A stretch of DNA of 64,000 nucleotides from Psychrobacillus sp042945595 (GTDB lineage: Bacteria > Bacillota > Bacilli > Bacillales_A > Planococcaceae): NCBI RefSeq assembly GCF_042945595.1, contig NZ_CP168493.1, positions 1,488,001 to 1,552,000 on the forward strand, written 5' to 3'. The position numbers and the translations under genes were made by a program. Below, piece by piece: positions 16,484 to 23,581 of this stretch. Below the pieces are notes generated by a model. That model searched no databases. It was not told the origin of the DNA and saw only the letters and a list, made by a program, of their open reading frames with translations. Numbering within the stretch: the stretch's first letter is position 1; every line of letters starts with the position of its first letter.

Positions 16484-17662
16484 ATGAACAAATTTAAACG
16501 TATTCACGTTATCGTTATGGACTCTGTAGGAATCGGAGAAGCACCAGATGCGGCCAATTTTGGGGACGTAGGTTCCCATACATTAGGTCATATCGCTGAG
16601 AAAATGAATGGTCTGAACATGCCTGAAATGCAAAAACTTGGGCTTGGAAATATAGATGCTATTAAAGGGATAGAACAGGTGGAAAATCCAACAGCGTATT
16701 TTGGAAAAATGCAGGAAGCTTCTGTAGGGAAGGACACGATGACCGGGCATTGGGAAATGATGGGTTTGAACATAGATAAACCATTTAAAGTCTATCCTGA
16801 AGGTTTTCCTGAAGAGTTAATTTCTACATTAGAAGAGAAAATAGGTCGAAAAGTAATTGGAAATAAACCGGCAAGTGGAACTGCAATTTTAGATGAACTT
16901 GGCGAAGAACATATGAAAACAGGCGCAATTATCGTTTATACATCTGCTGACCCTGTATTGCAAATTGCTGCACATGAAGAAATAATTCCACTTGAAGAAC
17001 TATATCATATTTGTGAAGTTGCAAGAGAGCTTACACTTTCTCCAGAATTTTTAGTTGGTCGTATTATTGCCCGTCCATTTATCGGAGAGCCAGGGAATTT
17101 TGTTCGCACTTCCAATAGACATGACTATGCGCTAAAGCCATTTGGGCGAACTGCAATGAACGAATTAATGGATGCTGGATTAGATGTTTTAGCAATAGGT
17201 AAAATTTATGACATATTTAACGCAGAAGGAATTACTTCTACCGAACGTACGAAAGACAATATGGACGGAATGGATAAATTCATCACAACATTAGACAAAG
17301 ACTTTACTGGAATAAGCTTTTTAAACTTAGTAGACTTCGATGCATCTTTCGGACATCGTCGTGACCCAATTGGATACGGTAATGCATTGGAAGAGTTTGA
17401 TGCTCGTTTAAAAGAAGTTTTACCGAAGTTAACAGAAGAAGATTTACTAATTATTACGGCAGACCATGGAAACGATCCAACTATGCCAGGTACGGATCAT
17501 ACGCGAGAATTTGTTCCGTTAACCGTCTATTCTCCAAGATTAAAAGAAATAAAAGAATTACCGCTACGTATGACATTTGCAGATATAGGTGCAACTATTG
17601 CCGAGAATTTTGGTGTAGCTAAAACAGCATTCGGTGAAAGTTTTTTATCTTTACTTAAATAA
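16484..17662 (+). CDS. deoB: phosphopentomutase
   Basis: Interconverts (deoxy)ribose-1-phosphate and -5-phosphate, linking nucleoside breakdown to central metabolism. 392 residues of the alkaline-phosphatase superfamily. Metal-binding and catalytic segments are visible: MDSVGIGEAPDA, GKDTMTGHWEMMG with the phosphothreonine, and the C-terminal ITADHGNDP plus DHTRE. AGGAGGGAATAAAG precedes the ATG. It is followed at 28 bp by pdp, whose product (deoxy)ribose-1-phosphate it would use. B. subtilis calls it drm. Confidence 0.95.
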   Translation: MNKFKRIHVIVMDSVGIGEAPDAANFGDVGSHTLGHIAEKMNGLNMPEMQKLGLGNIDAIKGIEQVENPTAYFGKMQEASVGKDTMTGHWEMMGLNIDKPFKVYPEGFPEELISTLEEKIGRKVIGNKPASGTAILDELGEEHMKTGAIIVYTSADPVLQIAAHEEIIPLEELYHICEVARELTLSPEFLVGRIIARPFIGEPGNFVRTSNRHDYALKPFGRTAMNELMDAGLDVLAIGKIYDIFNAEGITSTERTKDNMDGMDKFITTLDKDFTGISFLNLVDFDASFGHRRDPIGYGNALEEFDARLKEVLPKLTEEDLLIITADHGNDPTMPGTDHTREFVPLTVYSPRLKEIKELPLRMTFADIGATIAENFGVAKTAFGESFLSLLK

Positions 17663-17690
17663 TAGATATGTTGGGAGAGGGGTAGTTATC

Positions 17691-18980
17691 ATGAACACAC
17701 TTGAGCTAATTGATAAGAAAAAAAGAAACAATCCACTAACAGAGGATGAAATACAATATTTGATCAAGAAGTATACAAATGATGAAATTCCAGACTATCA
17801 AATGAGTTCCATGCTCATGGCAATCTTAATAAATGGGATGAATGATAAGGAAACATCTTGGTTAACAAAAGCAATGGTTGATTCAGGTGACGTAATTGAT
17901 TTATCTTCTATCGAAGGTTTTAAGGTTGATAAACATAGTACCGGAGGAATTGGGGACAAAATTAGCTTACTAGTTGCACCAATTTTAGCATCTTTAAATA
18001 TTCCAGTAGCTAAAATGAGTGGAAGAGGACTAGGCATTACTGGTGGTACAGTAGACAAGCTAGAATCAATAAATGGTTTCCATGTTGAATTATCATCCGA
18101 TCAATTTATCAAGCAAGTGAACGAACATAAAATAGCTATAGTAGGGCAATCAGGAAACTTAACACCAGCAGACAAGAAATTATACGCTTTAAGAGATGTA
18201 ACTGGTACAGTGGATTCGATTCCTTTAATCGCATCATCAATTATGAGTAAGAAGATTGCTAGTGGAGCAGATGGTATTGTTTTAGATGTTAAATGTGGTA
18301 AAGGTGCATTTATGAAAGATTTAGAACATGCGTCTGAATTGGCTTCCACTATGATTAGTATTGGTGAAAGTCTGGGCAGAAAAGTAGCAGTAGTTATTAC
18401 TGATATGAATCAACCGTTAGGTCATAATATTGGAAATAAACTAGAAGTTGCAGAAGCGCATGACTTTCTAAGCAACTATAAGGAAAGTGAACAAGGTTTA
18501 CTTGATGTTACAATAGCTATTTCCTCTAAAATGTATCAGTTAGCAACTGGAGTAAATGAAGAAGAAGCAGAACAAAAAGTATTAGAAACACTTTCAAATG
18601 GTGCAGCATTAGTTAAATTCAAAGAATTTATTACTGCTCAAGGTGGGGATTCAACTGATATTATTGCTAAAAATACGAAGCATCAAATTGAAGTAAAATC
18701 CTTAAATGATGGTTACATTCAGTTAATTGATGCTGAAATGATTGGGAAGGCTTCTTTATTAATTGGAGCGGGAAGATTAACAAAAGCAGATATTCTTGAT
18801 TTCGATGCTGGAGTTAAATTAGTAGCACTAACAGGGCAACAAGTTAAAAAAGGTGATACTTTAGCTGTTTTGTATTCAAATAAAGATGAAATTGCTGAAT
18901 CGATTCAATTAATAGAAGATGCCTACACGTTCACAGATGTTGAACCTTTAAAGAAAAATTCTATCTTAAAAATAATGTAA
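17691..18980 (+). CDS. pdp: pyrimidine-nucleoside phosphorylase
   Basis: Splits thymidine, deoxyuridine and uridine into base and (deoxy)ribose-1-phosphate. The 429-residue protein carries the family signature SGRGLGITGGTVDKLESI and the phosphate loop KHSTGGIGDK. The C-terminal domain is intact. The start is ATG at 17691 after GGGAGAGGGG. It pairs functionally with deoB immediately upstream. In B. subtilis pupG follows drm and pdp lies in another operon, so the partner has changed. Confidence 0.94.
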   Translation: MNTLELIDKKKRNNPLTEDEIQYLIKKYTNDEIPDYQMSSMLMAILINGMNDKETSWLTKAMVDSGDVIDLSSIEGFKVDKHSTGGIGDKISLLVAPILASLNIPVAKMSGRGLGITGGTVDKLESINGFHVELSSDQFIKQVNEHKIAIVGQSGNLTPADKKLYALRDVTGTVDSIPLIASSIMSKKIASGADGIVLDVKCGKGAFMKDLEHASELASTMISIGESLGRKVAVVITDMNQPLGHNIGNKLEVAEAHDFLSNYKESEQGLLDVTIAISSKMYQLATGVNEEEAEQKVLETLSNGAALVKFKEFITAQGGDSTDIIAKNTKHQIEVKSLNDGYIQLIDAEMIGKASLLIGAGRLTKADILDFDAGVKLVALTGQQVKKGDTLAVLYSNKDEIAESIQLIEDAYTFTDVEPLKKNSILKIM

Positions 18981-19124
18981 AAGAATATAAGTGTCCATTA
19001 GCCTAGAGTAACCAGTAAATTCTGCCGGAAATTGTGTTAAAATACTAGATACTTTGTATTTGAACGATTTCGGAGAACTCTGGAATTGAATGCTAAGCAA
19101 CACTTTAACAGAGATTTCTAAATG

Positions 19125-19168
19125 CCAGAGGGGCGCTAGCTGTGCTAGCGCCCCTCTGGTATTTTTTT
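19125..19168 (+). terminator. strong GC-rich terminator
   Basis: CCAGAGGGGCGCTAGC (19125-19140) and its exact complement (19144-19159) are separated by only three bases and followed by a seven-T tract. It lies about 145 bp past pdp and probably ends the deoB-pdp transcript. Confidence 0.9.
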
Positions 19169-19209
19169 GATGGTACATAAAAGTGTAACTCCAATAAATT
19201 TTCTAATAA

Positions 19210-19286
19210 AAATCTGCTCCTGCGTAAGCTCGTCGCAAAAGAAATCTGCTCCTGCGCAAGCTCGTCGCAAAATTATCTTCTCCTGC
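19210..19286. repeat. 32-bp tandem repeat, about 2.4 copies
   Basis: Units begin at 19210 and 19242 and differ at one or two bases (core CTCCTGCGYAAGCTCGTCGC). A partial third unit begins at about 19274 (TCTCCTGCG). The period is exactly 32. GC-rich against an AT-rich background; not coding. Confidence 0.8.
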
Positions 19287-19549
19287 GGTGCAGCACTGAT
19301 TTTGTGCTGCATGGATGGTTGAACAATAAATAATAAAAGGTTTTATGCGATCTAAGAATTAAGTTAATGCACACCAAATTTGTTCTAAGAAAAAGGTTAA
19401 TAAGAATATAGATAAAGGGAACTGATTATTGTCCAAAATACTATGACTAAATTAACTAAACTGAGTAAAGGGATTTATGGCTATTTAAGCGAATTATATT
19501 AAAAGAATGACGAATAACGAATTGTCAAAGAACCTTGGAGGTTAGTGAG

Positions 19550-20506
19550 ATGAGAGCAGCTGTTTACAGTTCGTATGGATCCCCGGAGGTCCTTAGGATA
19601 AATGAAGTTGAACTACCATCTATAACGAATGACGATCGGGTACTGATTAGAGTGCATAACGCTTCGGTCAATCAATTTGACTGCTTATATCGGAAGGGTT
19701 ATTTGCCTACCAGATTAGATAATGGTCTTAAAAAACCAAAATCATCAATATTGGGGATTGACGTTTCGGGTACTGTTGAAGCTGTCGGTAAAAATGTACA
19801 AAGATTTAAAGTTGGCGACTATGTCTACGGAAGCTGCTTCGGATCCCACGCAGAATATGTCTGCCCTCCACAGAGTGGACTGAGTCATATGCCGAAAAAC
19901 ATAACCTTCGAACAGGCTGCAGCCGTGCCATGTGCTGCTCAAACAGCTCTTCAGGCATTGCGGGACGTAGCAAAGATAAAATCGGGGCAAAAGGTTTTGA
20001 TCTACGGAGCTTCGGGGGGAGTCGGGCACTTTGCAATTCAGCTTGCCAATTACTACGGGGCTGAGGTAACCGCAGTTTGTAGCACCTCGAATCTGCAGTG
20101 GGTGAAAGATCTCGGCGCACATTACGTGCTCGATTATACGAAAGAAGACTTCACGAAAAACGGACAAAAGTACGATATCATACTGGATGCTGTAAGTAAA
20201 CGGACCTTTTTTGGTTGTTTAAGTTCACTAACCGAGAATGGTGTTTATATAACAGAAAACCCCCTCTATCCTATGTATCACCCAGTTCAGTTATTGGTAG
20301 GTTCCTTGCTCGGTCGAAAGAAAGCTAAACTGCATCTATCGAAGCCTAATAACATGGATCTAGAATTCTTGCGTGGGCTTATAGAGGAAGAGAAAGTAAA
20401 ACCAGTTATAGAGAAGTGTTATCCTTTGGATCAAATCGTAGAGGCCCATAGGCATGTAGAAAGCGGACGTACAAAAGGGAAGGTAGTCCTTCAAATCATA
20501 TCTTAA
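19550..20506 (+). CDS. NAD(P)H quinone oxidoreductase / zinc-independent alcohol dehydrogenase family
   Basis: A 318-residue MDR-superfamily protein. The N-terminal GroES-like domain starts MRAAVYSSYGSPEVLRI, and the nucleotide-binding fold has GASGGVGHFAIQLA at about residue 155. No structural-zinc cysteine cluster is seen, which favours the quinone-oxidoreductase branch. The substrate is unknown. GGAGG 8 bases upstream selects the ATG at 19550. It stands alone between repeat-rich spacers. Its base and codon use is visibly more GC-rich than its neighbours, which suggests acquisition from outside. Confidence 0.87.
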   Translation: MRAAVYSSYGSPEVLRINEVELPSITNDDRVLIRVHNASVNQFDCLYRKGYLPTRLDNGLKKPKSSILGIDVSGTVEAVGKNVQRFKVGDYVYGSCFGSHAEYVCPPQSGLSHMPKNITFEQAAAVPCAAQTALQALRDVAKIKSGQKVLIYGASGGVGHFAIQLANYYGAEVTAVCSTSNLQWVKDLGAHYVLDYTKEDFTKNGQKYDIILDAVSKRTFFGCLSSLTENGVYITENPLYPMYHPVQLLVGSLLGRKKAKLHLSKPNNMDLEFLRGLIEEEKVKPVIEKCYPLDQIVEAHRHVESGRTKGKVVLQIIS

Positions 20507-20670
20507 TTAAACATGCGTTGAACCTTAAAGGATTCACGCTATTAATTTCGCTGTGCTCAGTGCAGGGTCTTGACTTGCTTGCTAAGTCGCCACCTTCCGC
20601 TCCAATCAATTCTAGGTTAATCTTTATTGTTTTTCCTTTTCCTATAAAAAGTTAAACTGATTCTGTGTGA

Positions 20671-20894
20671 ATATGATTAGAACTGGTGGACCTATATAAA
20701 AATTGATAGCATTCATAGATAAAGAAGTGCTGAGCGGACGAAATTGCATCTTCGTCCGCTTTTAAAAGAGTAGGACAGCATCTTATCTCTCACGATCCAT
20801 AAAACTAACGGTAATAGTGTAGCTGATGTTTCGACTAAAGCACTCGGGAAATAGTGAAAACAAGATGCACTAAAAGGACGTTTGCGTTTTTCTT
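20671..20894 (+). repeat. dispersed element A, copy 1 (internally deleted)
   Basis: Carries the conserved 5' part (GATTAGAACTGGTGG, then the GCGGACGAA/TTCGTCCGC hairpin at 20733-20760 followed by TTTT). It also carries the conserved 3' part (CAAGATGCAC, AAAGGACG, ending TTTGCGTTTTTCTTA). The middle portion, including the left arm of the central hairpin, is missing, and CACGATCCATAA remains at the junction. Confidence 0.8.
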
Positions 20895-20972
20895 AAAAGA
20901 TAAGAAAGTATATGGATTATCAACCTGCGAAACCAGTGTTCATTGTACTTTAAAGAATTAAAGAATACCGCG

Positions 20973-21162
20973 GATTTCCGTTTCAGGTGGACGCGTTCCG
21001 CGGGGTGAGCGATGAGCAATCACCGCCGCATTCGCGTCGTTTGCGATGGCACACCTGTCTCCGAGGAACGAAGGCTAAGAGCGCCACATCGTGTGGCAAC
21101 GCCTTCGTGACCAACATCCTGTTGGCCTCCGTCTGGAGTCGCCACCTTTCACTACAATCCAT
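20973..21162 (-). repeat. palindromic element B, reverse copy
   Basis: From GATTTCCG to CTACAATCC it is the reverse complement of the element at 39259-39385, sharing CCGCGGGGTGAGCGATGAGC and GGAGTCGCC. It has an extra nested hairpin (ACGAAGGC at 21068-21075 with GCCTTCGT at 21101-21108, enclosing GCCACA/TGTGGC). GC-rich; not coding. Confidence 0.75.
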
Positions 21163-21278
21163 TAAGTGAGTAGTTCCTAATAAGAAAGTATATGAAATTG
21201 ATATACTAGAAATCCAGTATTCACAAAGACTTGAAGTGATTTTAATGGTGTCTTCCTTAAGCAGGATTTCCTATATGT

Positions 21279-21654
21279 TTTTACTTTTATCGTACACAGT
21301 ATACATGAATCAGCGGGTAGATGATTAGAATTGGTGGGCCTGAAAAAAATAGGTAGTATTCATTGATAAAGAAGCGCTGAGCGGACGAAATTGCATCTTC
21401 GTCCGCTTTTAAAAGAATAGGAAAGCATCTAATCTCTCATTAACCAAGCCTTACGCACCTTGTCTCTACAAATTTCAAGAAAGCGACGGACAAACATCCG
21501 CCACAAGATTATCGAAAAAAAGTGGATGGAGAAGTGACGCAGTCACTTCTCCATCCACAAAAATTCCTGCGGTAATAGTGTAGCGAATGTTTCGTCCAAA
21601 GCACTCTGAAATAGAGAAGACAAGATGCACTTAAAGGACGTTTGCGTTTTTCTT
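21279..21654 (+). repeat. dispersed element A, copy 2
   Basis: Full-length non-coding copy. Hairpin 1 is at 21380-21407 with TTTT after it. Hairpin 2 has arms near GACGGA/TCCGCC around CAAACA (about 21485-21502). The perfect 17-bp hairpin 3 runs 21522-21538 / 21542-21558. The 3' block is CAAGATGCACTTAAAGGACG, ending TTTGCGTTTTTCTTA. Confidence 0.85.
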
Positions 21655-21949
21655 ATCTATTAGTTTCAAATTGATATCGGATACAGTTGTAGCGCTCGGC
21701 AGAAATGAAGGTGAATTTTTTTCTTATTTGGAGAAGTGTCCGTTCGATTCTTCGCCCGCGGTAAGCTTCTGAAAACAAAAAGAAAGACTAATTATTAAAT
21801 AAATAGGCATCATGTAAAGGTTTATAAAAACTTTTACGAGATGCCTATTTTTTGATTAAAAAAATGTTAATGTTCCCATACTATAAATGAATAAATTCTA
21901 TGTCGAAAATCGACTAAAAAACAATGATTTTTTCTACTTTTGTCAAGCA

Positions 21950-21979
21950 CAAGGAATTTTAGCTATTGATGTTGAATTG
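21950..21979 (+). promoter_or_regulatory. sigma-H promoter of the spoIIA operon
   Basis: CAAGGAATT (21950-21958), a 12-base spacer and GTTGAATTG (21971-21979) fit the sigma-H consensus RNAGGAWWW - N11-12 - RNNGAATWW except at the first base. It lies 24 bases before the spoIIAA ATG. In B. subtilis spoIIA is a sigma-H operon. Confidence 0.75.
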
Positions 21980-22003
21980 CGCTATACAAGAGGAGGCGAT
22001 TAT

Positions 22004-22360
22004 ATGTATCACGAAGTAGAAAAAGTCGGTGAAGAGATTATTATTATTCGATTAAAAGGTGAATTAGATCATCATGGTACGCATGATATACGAAATGAAA
22101 TAGTACCTATGATCAAAAATGGTTCTATTAAAGTATTAGTTTGGAATTTAAAAGATTTACATTTTATGGACAGTTCGGGTATTGGTCTTATTCTTGGAAG
22201 AATGCGGGAATTGGCGCCTAAAGATGGTCAGACAATTATCGTCAATCCATCTCCTACAATGAAGAAAATTTTTCAGTTTGCGGGGTTAAGCCCATATATT
22301 TATAACGAATCAGAAATTGAAATTATGTCAAATTTAGGGGGCATTGTTTATGGACAATGA
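22004..22360 (+). CDS. spoIIAA: anti-anti-sigma factor SpoIIAA
   Basis: STAS-domain protein that, when unphosphorylated, binds SpoIIAB and frees sigma-F in the forespore. The 118 residues match the normal length. Ser58 in MDSSGIGLILGR is the residue phosphorylated by SpoIIAB and dephosphorylated by SpoIIE. GAGGAGG selects the ATG at 22004. It overlaps spoIIAB by 11 bases, and a sigma-H promoter lies immediately upstream. Confidence 0.97.
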   Translation: MYHEVEKVGEEIIIIRLKGELDHHGTHDIRNEIVPMIKNGSIKVLVWNLKDLHFMDSSGIGLILGRMRELAPKDGQTIIVNPSPTMKKIFQFAGLSPYIYNESEIEIMSNLGGIVYGQ

Positions 22361-22796
22361 GATTACATTATCTTTTATTGCTAGAAGTGAGAATGAAGCG
22401 TTAGCTAGAATGGTAATGTCTAGCTTTATTGCCGCAATTGATCCGACAATTGAAGAGTTATCGGAATTTAAGACTGTTATTTCAGAAGCAGTAACAAATG
22501 CGATAGTACATGGATACGAAGAAGATGGTGTCGGGAAAATTGATATTCATGCACAAAGAAGCGATAGAGAAATAATTGTTTCTATCGTTGATTATGGGCG
22601 AGGAATTCAAGATGTTAACCAAGCACGAGAACCCTTATTTACGACGAAGCCAGAGGAAGAACGGTCAGGAATGGGGTTCACGATTATGGAAAGTTTTAGC
22701 GATGATGTGGACATTTATTCCATTCCTAATAGGGGGACTACTGTAACTATTACGAAGAAATTTGTACCAATTCAAGAATCTTGTAGGATCGTCTAA
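22350..22796 (+). CDS. spoIIAB: anti-sigma F factor / kinase SpoIIAB
   Basis: GHKL-type serine kinase that holds sigma-F inactive and phosphorylates SpoIIAA. 148 residues. The N box is ISEAVTNAIVHGYEED, the G1 box is VDYGRGI, and G2 is ERSGMGFTIMES. The ATG at 22350 follows a GGGGG ribosome site inside spoIIAA. Its stop overlaps the sigF start codon, giving tight translational coupling across the three-gene operon. Confidence 0.97.
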   Translation: MDNEITLSFIARSENEALARMVMSSFIAAIDPTIEELSEFKTVISEAVTNAIVHGYEEDGVGKIDIHAQRSDREIIVSIVDYGRGIQDVNQAREPLFTTKPEEERSGMGFTIMESFSDDVDIYSIPNRGTTVTITKKFVPIQESCRIV

Positions 22797-23581
22797 TGAT
22801 GAATAATAAGCCGTCTATTTTACTTACACAAGAAAAAATGAGAGAGCTAATTGCATTATCACAAGAAGGGGATAAACTAGCTAGACAGCAAATGATTGAA
22901 GGTAATACGAGGCTTGTTTGGTCGATTGTGCAACGATTTGCATCTAGAGGGGCTGACTTGGAGGATTTGTTTCAAATTGGTTGCATTGGACTCATGAAAT
23001 CCGTGGACAAATTTGATCTTAGTTATGAAGTAAAGTTTTCTACTTATGCAGTTCCAATGATTATAGGCGAAATTCAGCGTTTTTTAAGAGATGATGGTAT
23101 GGTGAAAATTAGTCGTTCGATTAGAGAGCTTAACTTTAAAATTCGTCATGCAACGGATGATTTTTTAAAGACACATGAACGACAGCCGACCATTTTAGAA
23201 CTAGCAAGTATTTTAGAAGTTACAAGAGAAGAAATCGTTATGGCAACAGATGCCTTAAGGGACCCGGCATCATTGCAAGAACAACTGTATGAAAATGAAA
23301 GCGGCGATGCTTTAACGTTAATGGATCAAATGAAAGATGAACGTTCGGAAAAGTCGTTCGATCATATCCCTCTAAGAGAGCTGGTTGAAAAATTAGAAAA
23401 AAGAGAACAAATGATTATTTATTTGCGATATTACCTAGACTGTACACAAAGCGATATTGCAGAACGACTAGGTATATCTCAAGTTCAAGTATCTAGACTC
23501 GAGAAGAAGATATTAACCCAGTTAAAAATGTGGTTAGTACCTGCTGGTTTTGCTAGTAATCAAAAAGTAAAAGACGGGTGA
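22796..23581 (+). CDS. sigF: RNA polymerase sigma-F factor
   Basis: First forespore-specific sigma factor. 261 residues. Region 2 has DLEDLFQIGCIGLMKSVDKF and FSTYAVPMIIGEIQRFLRDD. Region 3 starts near ISRSIRELN. Region 4 has the HTH CTQSDIAERLGISQVQVSRL. Two adjacent ATGs (22796, 22799) are possible. It ends by overlapping the GTG start of spoVAF by 4 bases, so spoVAF appears to be a fourth gene of the spoIIA operon here. Confidence 0.97.
   Translation: MMNNKPSILLTQEKMRELIALSQEGDKLARQQMIEGNTRLVWSIVQRFASRGADLEDLFQIGCIGLMKSVDKFDLSYEVKFSTYAVPMIIGEIQRFLRDDGMVKISRSIRELNFKIRHATDDFLKTHERQPTILELASILEVTREEIVMATDALRDPASLQEQLYENESGDALTLMDQMKDERSEKSFDHIPLRELVEKLEKREQMIIYLRYYLDCTQSDIAERLGISQVQVSRLEKKILTQLKMWLVPAGFASNQKVKDG

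Larger units (their letters stand above)
18981..19549. other. 569-bp non-coding region after pdp
   Basis: Holds a GC-rich terminator (19125-19166), a 32-bp tandem repeat (19210-19286) and a hairpin with arms TGCAGCAC/GTGCTGCA (19289-19311). About 240 bp of AT-rich sequence follows with no gene visible. Confidence 0.7.
20507..21949. other. 1.4-kb non-coding, repeat-rich region
   Basis: No credible gene. In order it holds a short remnant with the sequence TTCCGCTCCAATCAA (about 20596-20610), element A copy 1, palindromic element B, element A copy 2, and an AT-rich spacer with the sigma-H promoter of spoIIA at its end. In B. subtilis dacF occupies the position upstream of spoIIAA. Confidence 0.7.

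Noticed and set aside
18966..19178. Minus-strand frame of 70 codons
   Set aside because: It crosses the 16-bp terminator stem after pdp and has no start signal.
19210..19286. CRISPR-like repeat
   Set aside because: The 32-bp units are contiguous with no unique spacers, and no cas genes are present.
19745..20167. Two long minus-strand frames inside the oxidoreductase gene
   Set aside because: The plus-strand gene has full domain motifs. The antisense frames exist because the gene is more GC-rich and stop-poor.
20987..21169. Plus-strand frame of 60 codons
   Set aside because: It lies entirely inside palindromic element B, has no ribosome site, and its composition reflects the GC-rich repeat.
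20671..21654. Insertion sequence with transposase
   Set aside because: No transposase frame or target-site duplication was found around elements A and B. Any mobility would need to be in trans.
21660..21780. Minus-strand frame of about 40 codons ending at the 3' end of element A copy 2
   Set aside because: Considered as a gene remnant because copies 3 and 4 end at real stop codons. It has no recognisable motif, no good ribosome site, and ends by chance in the shared TTA.
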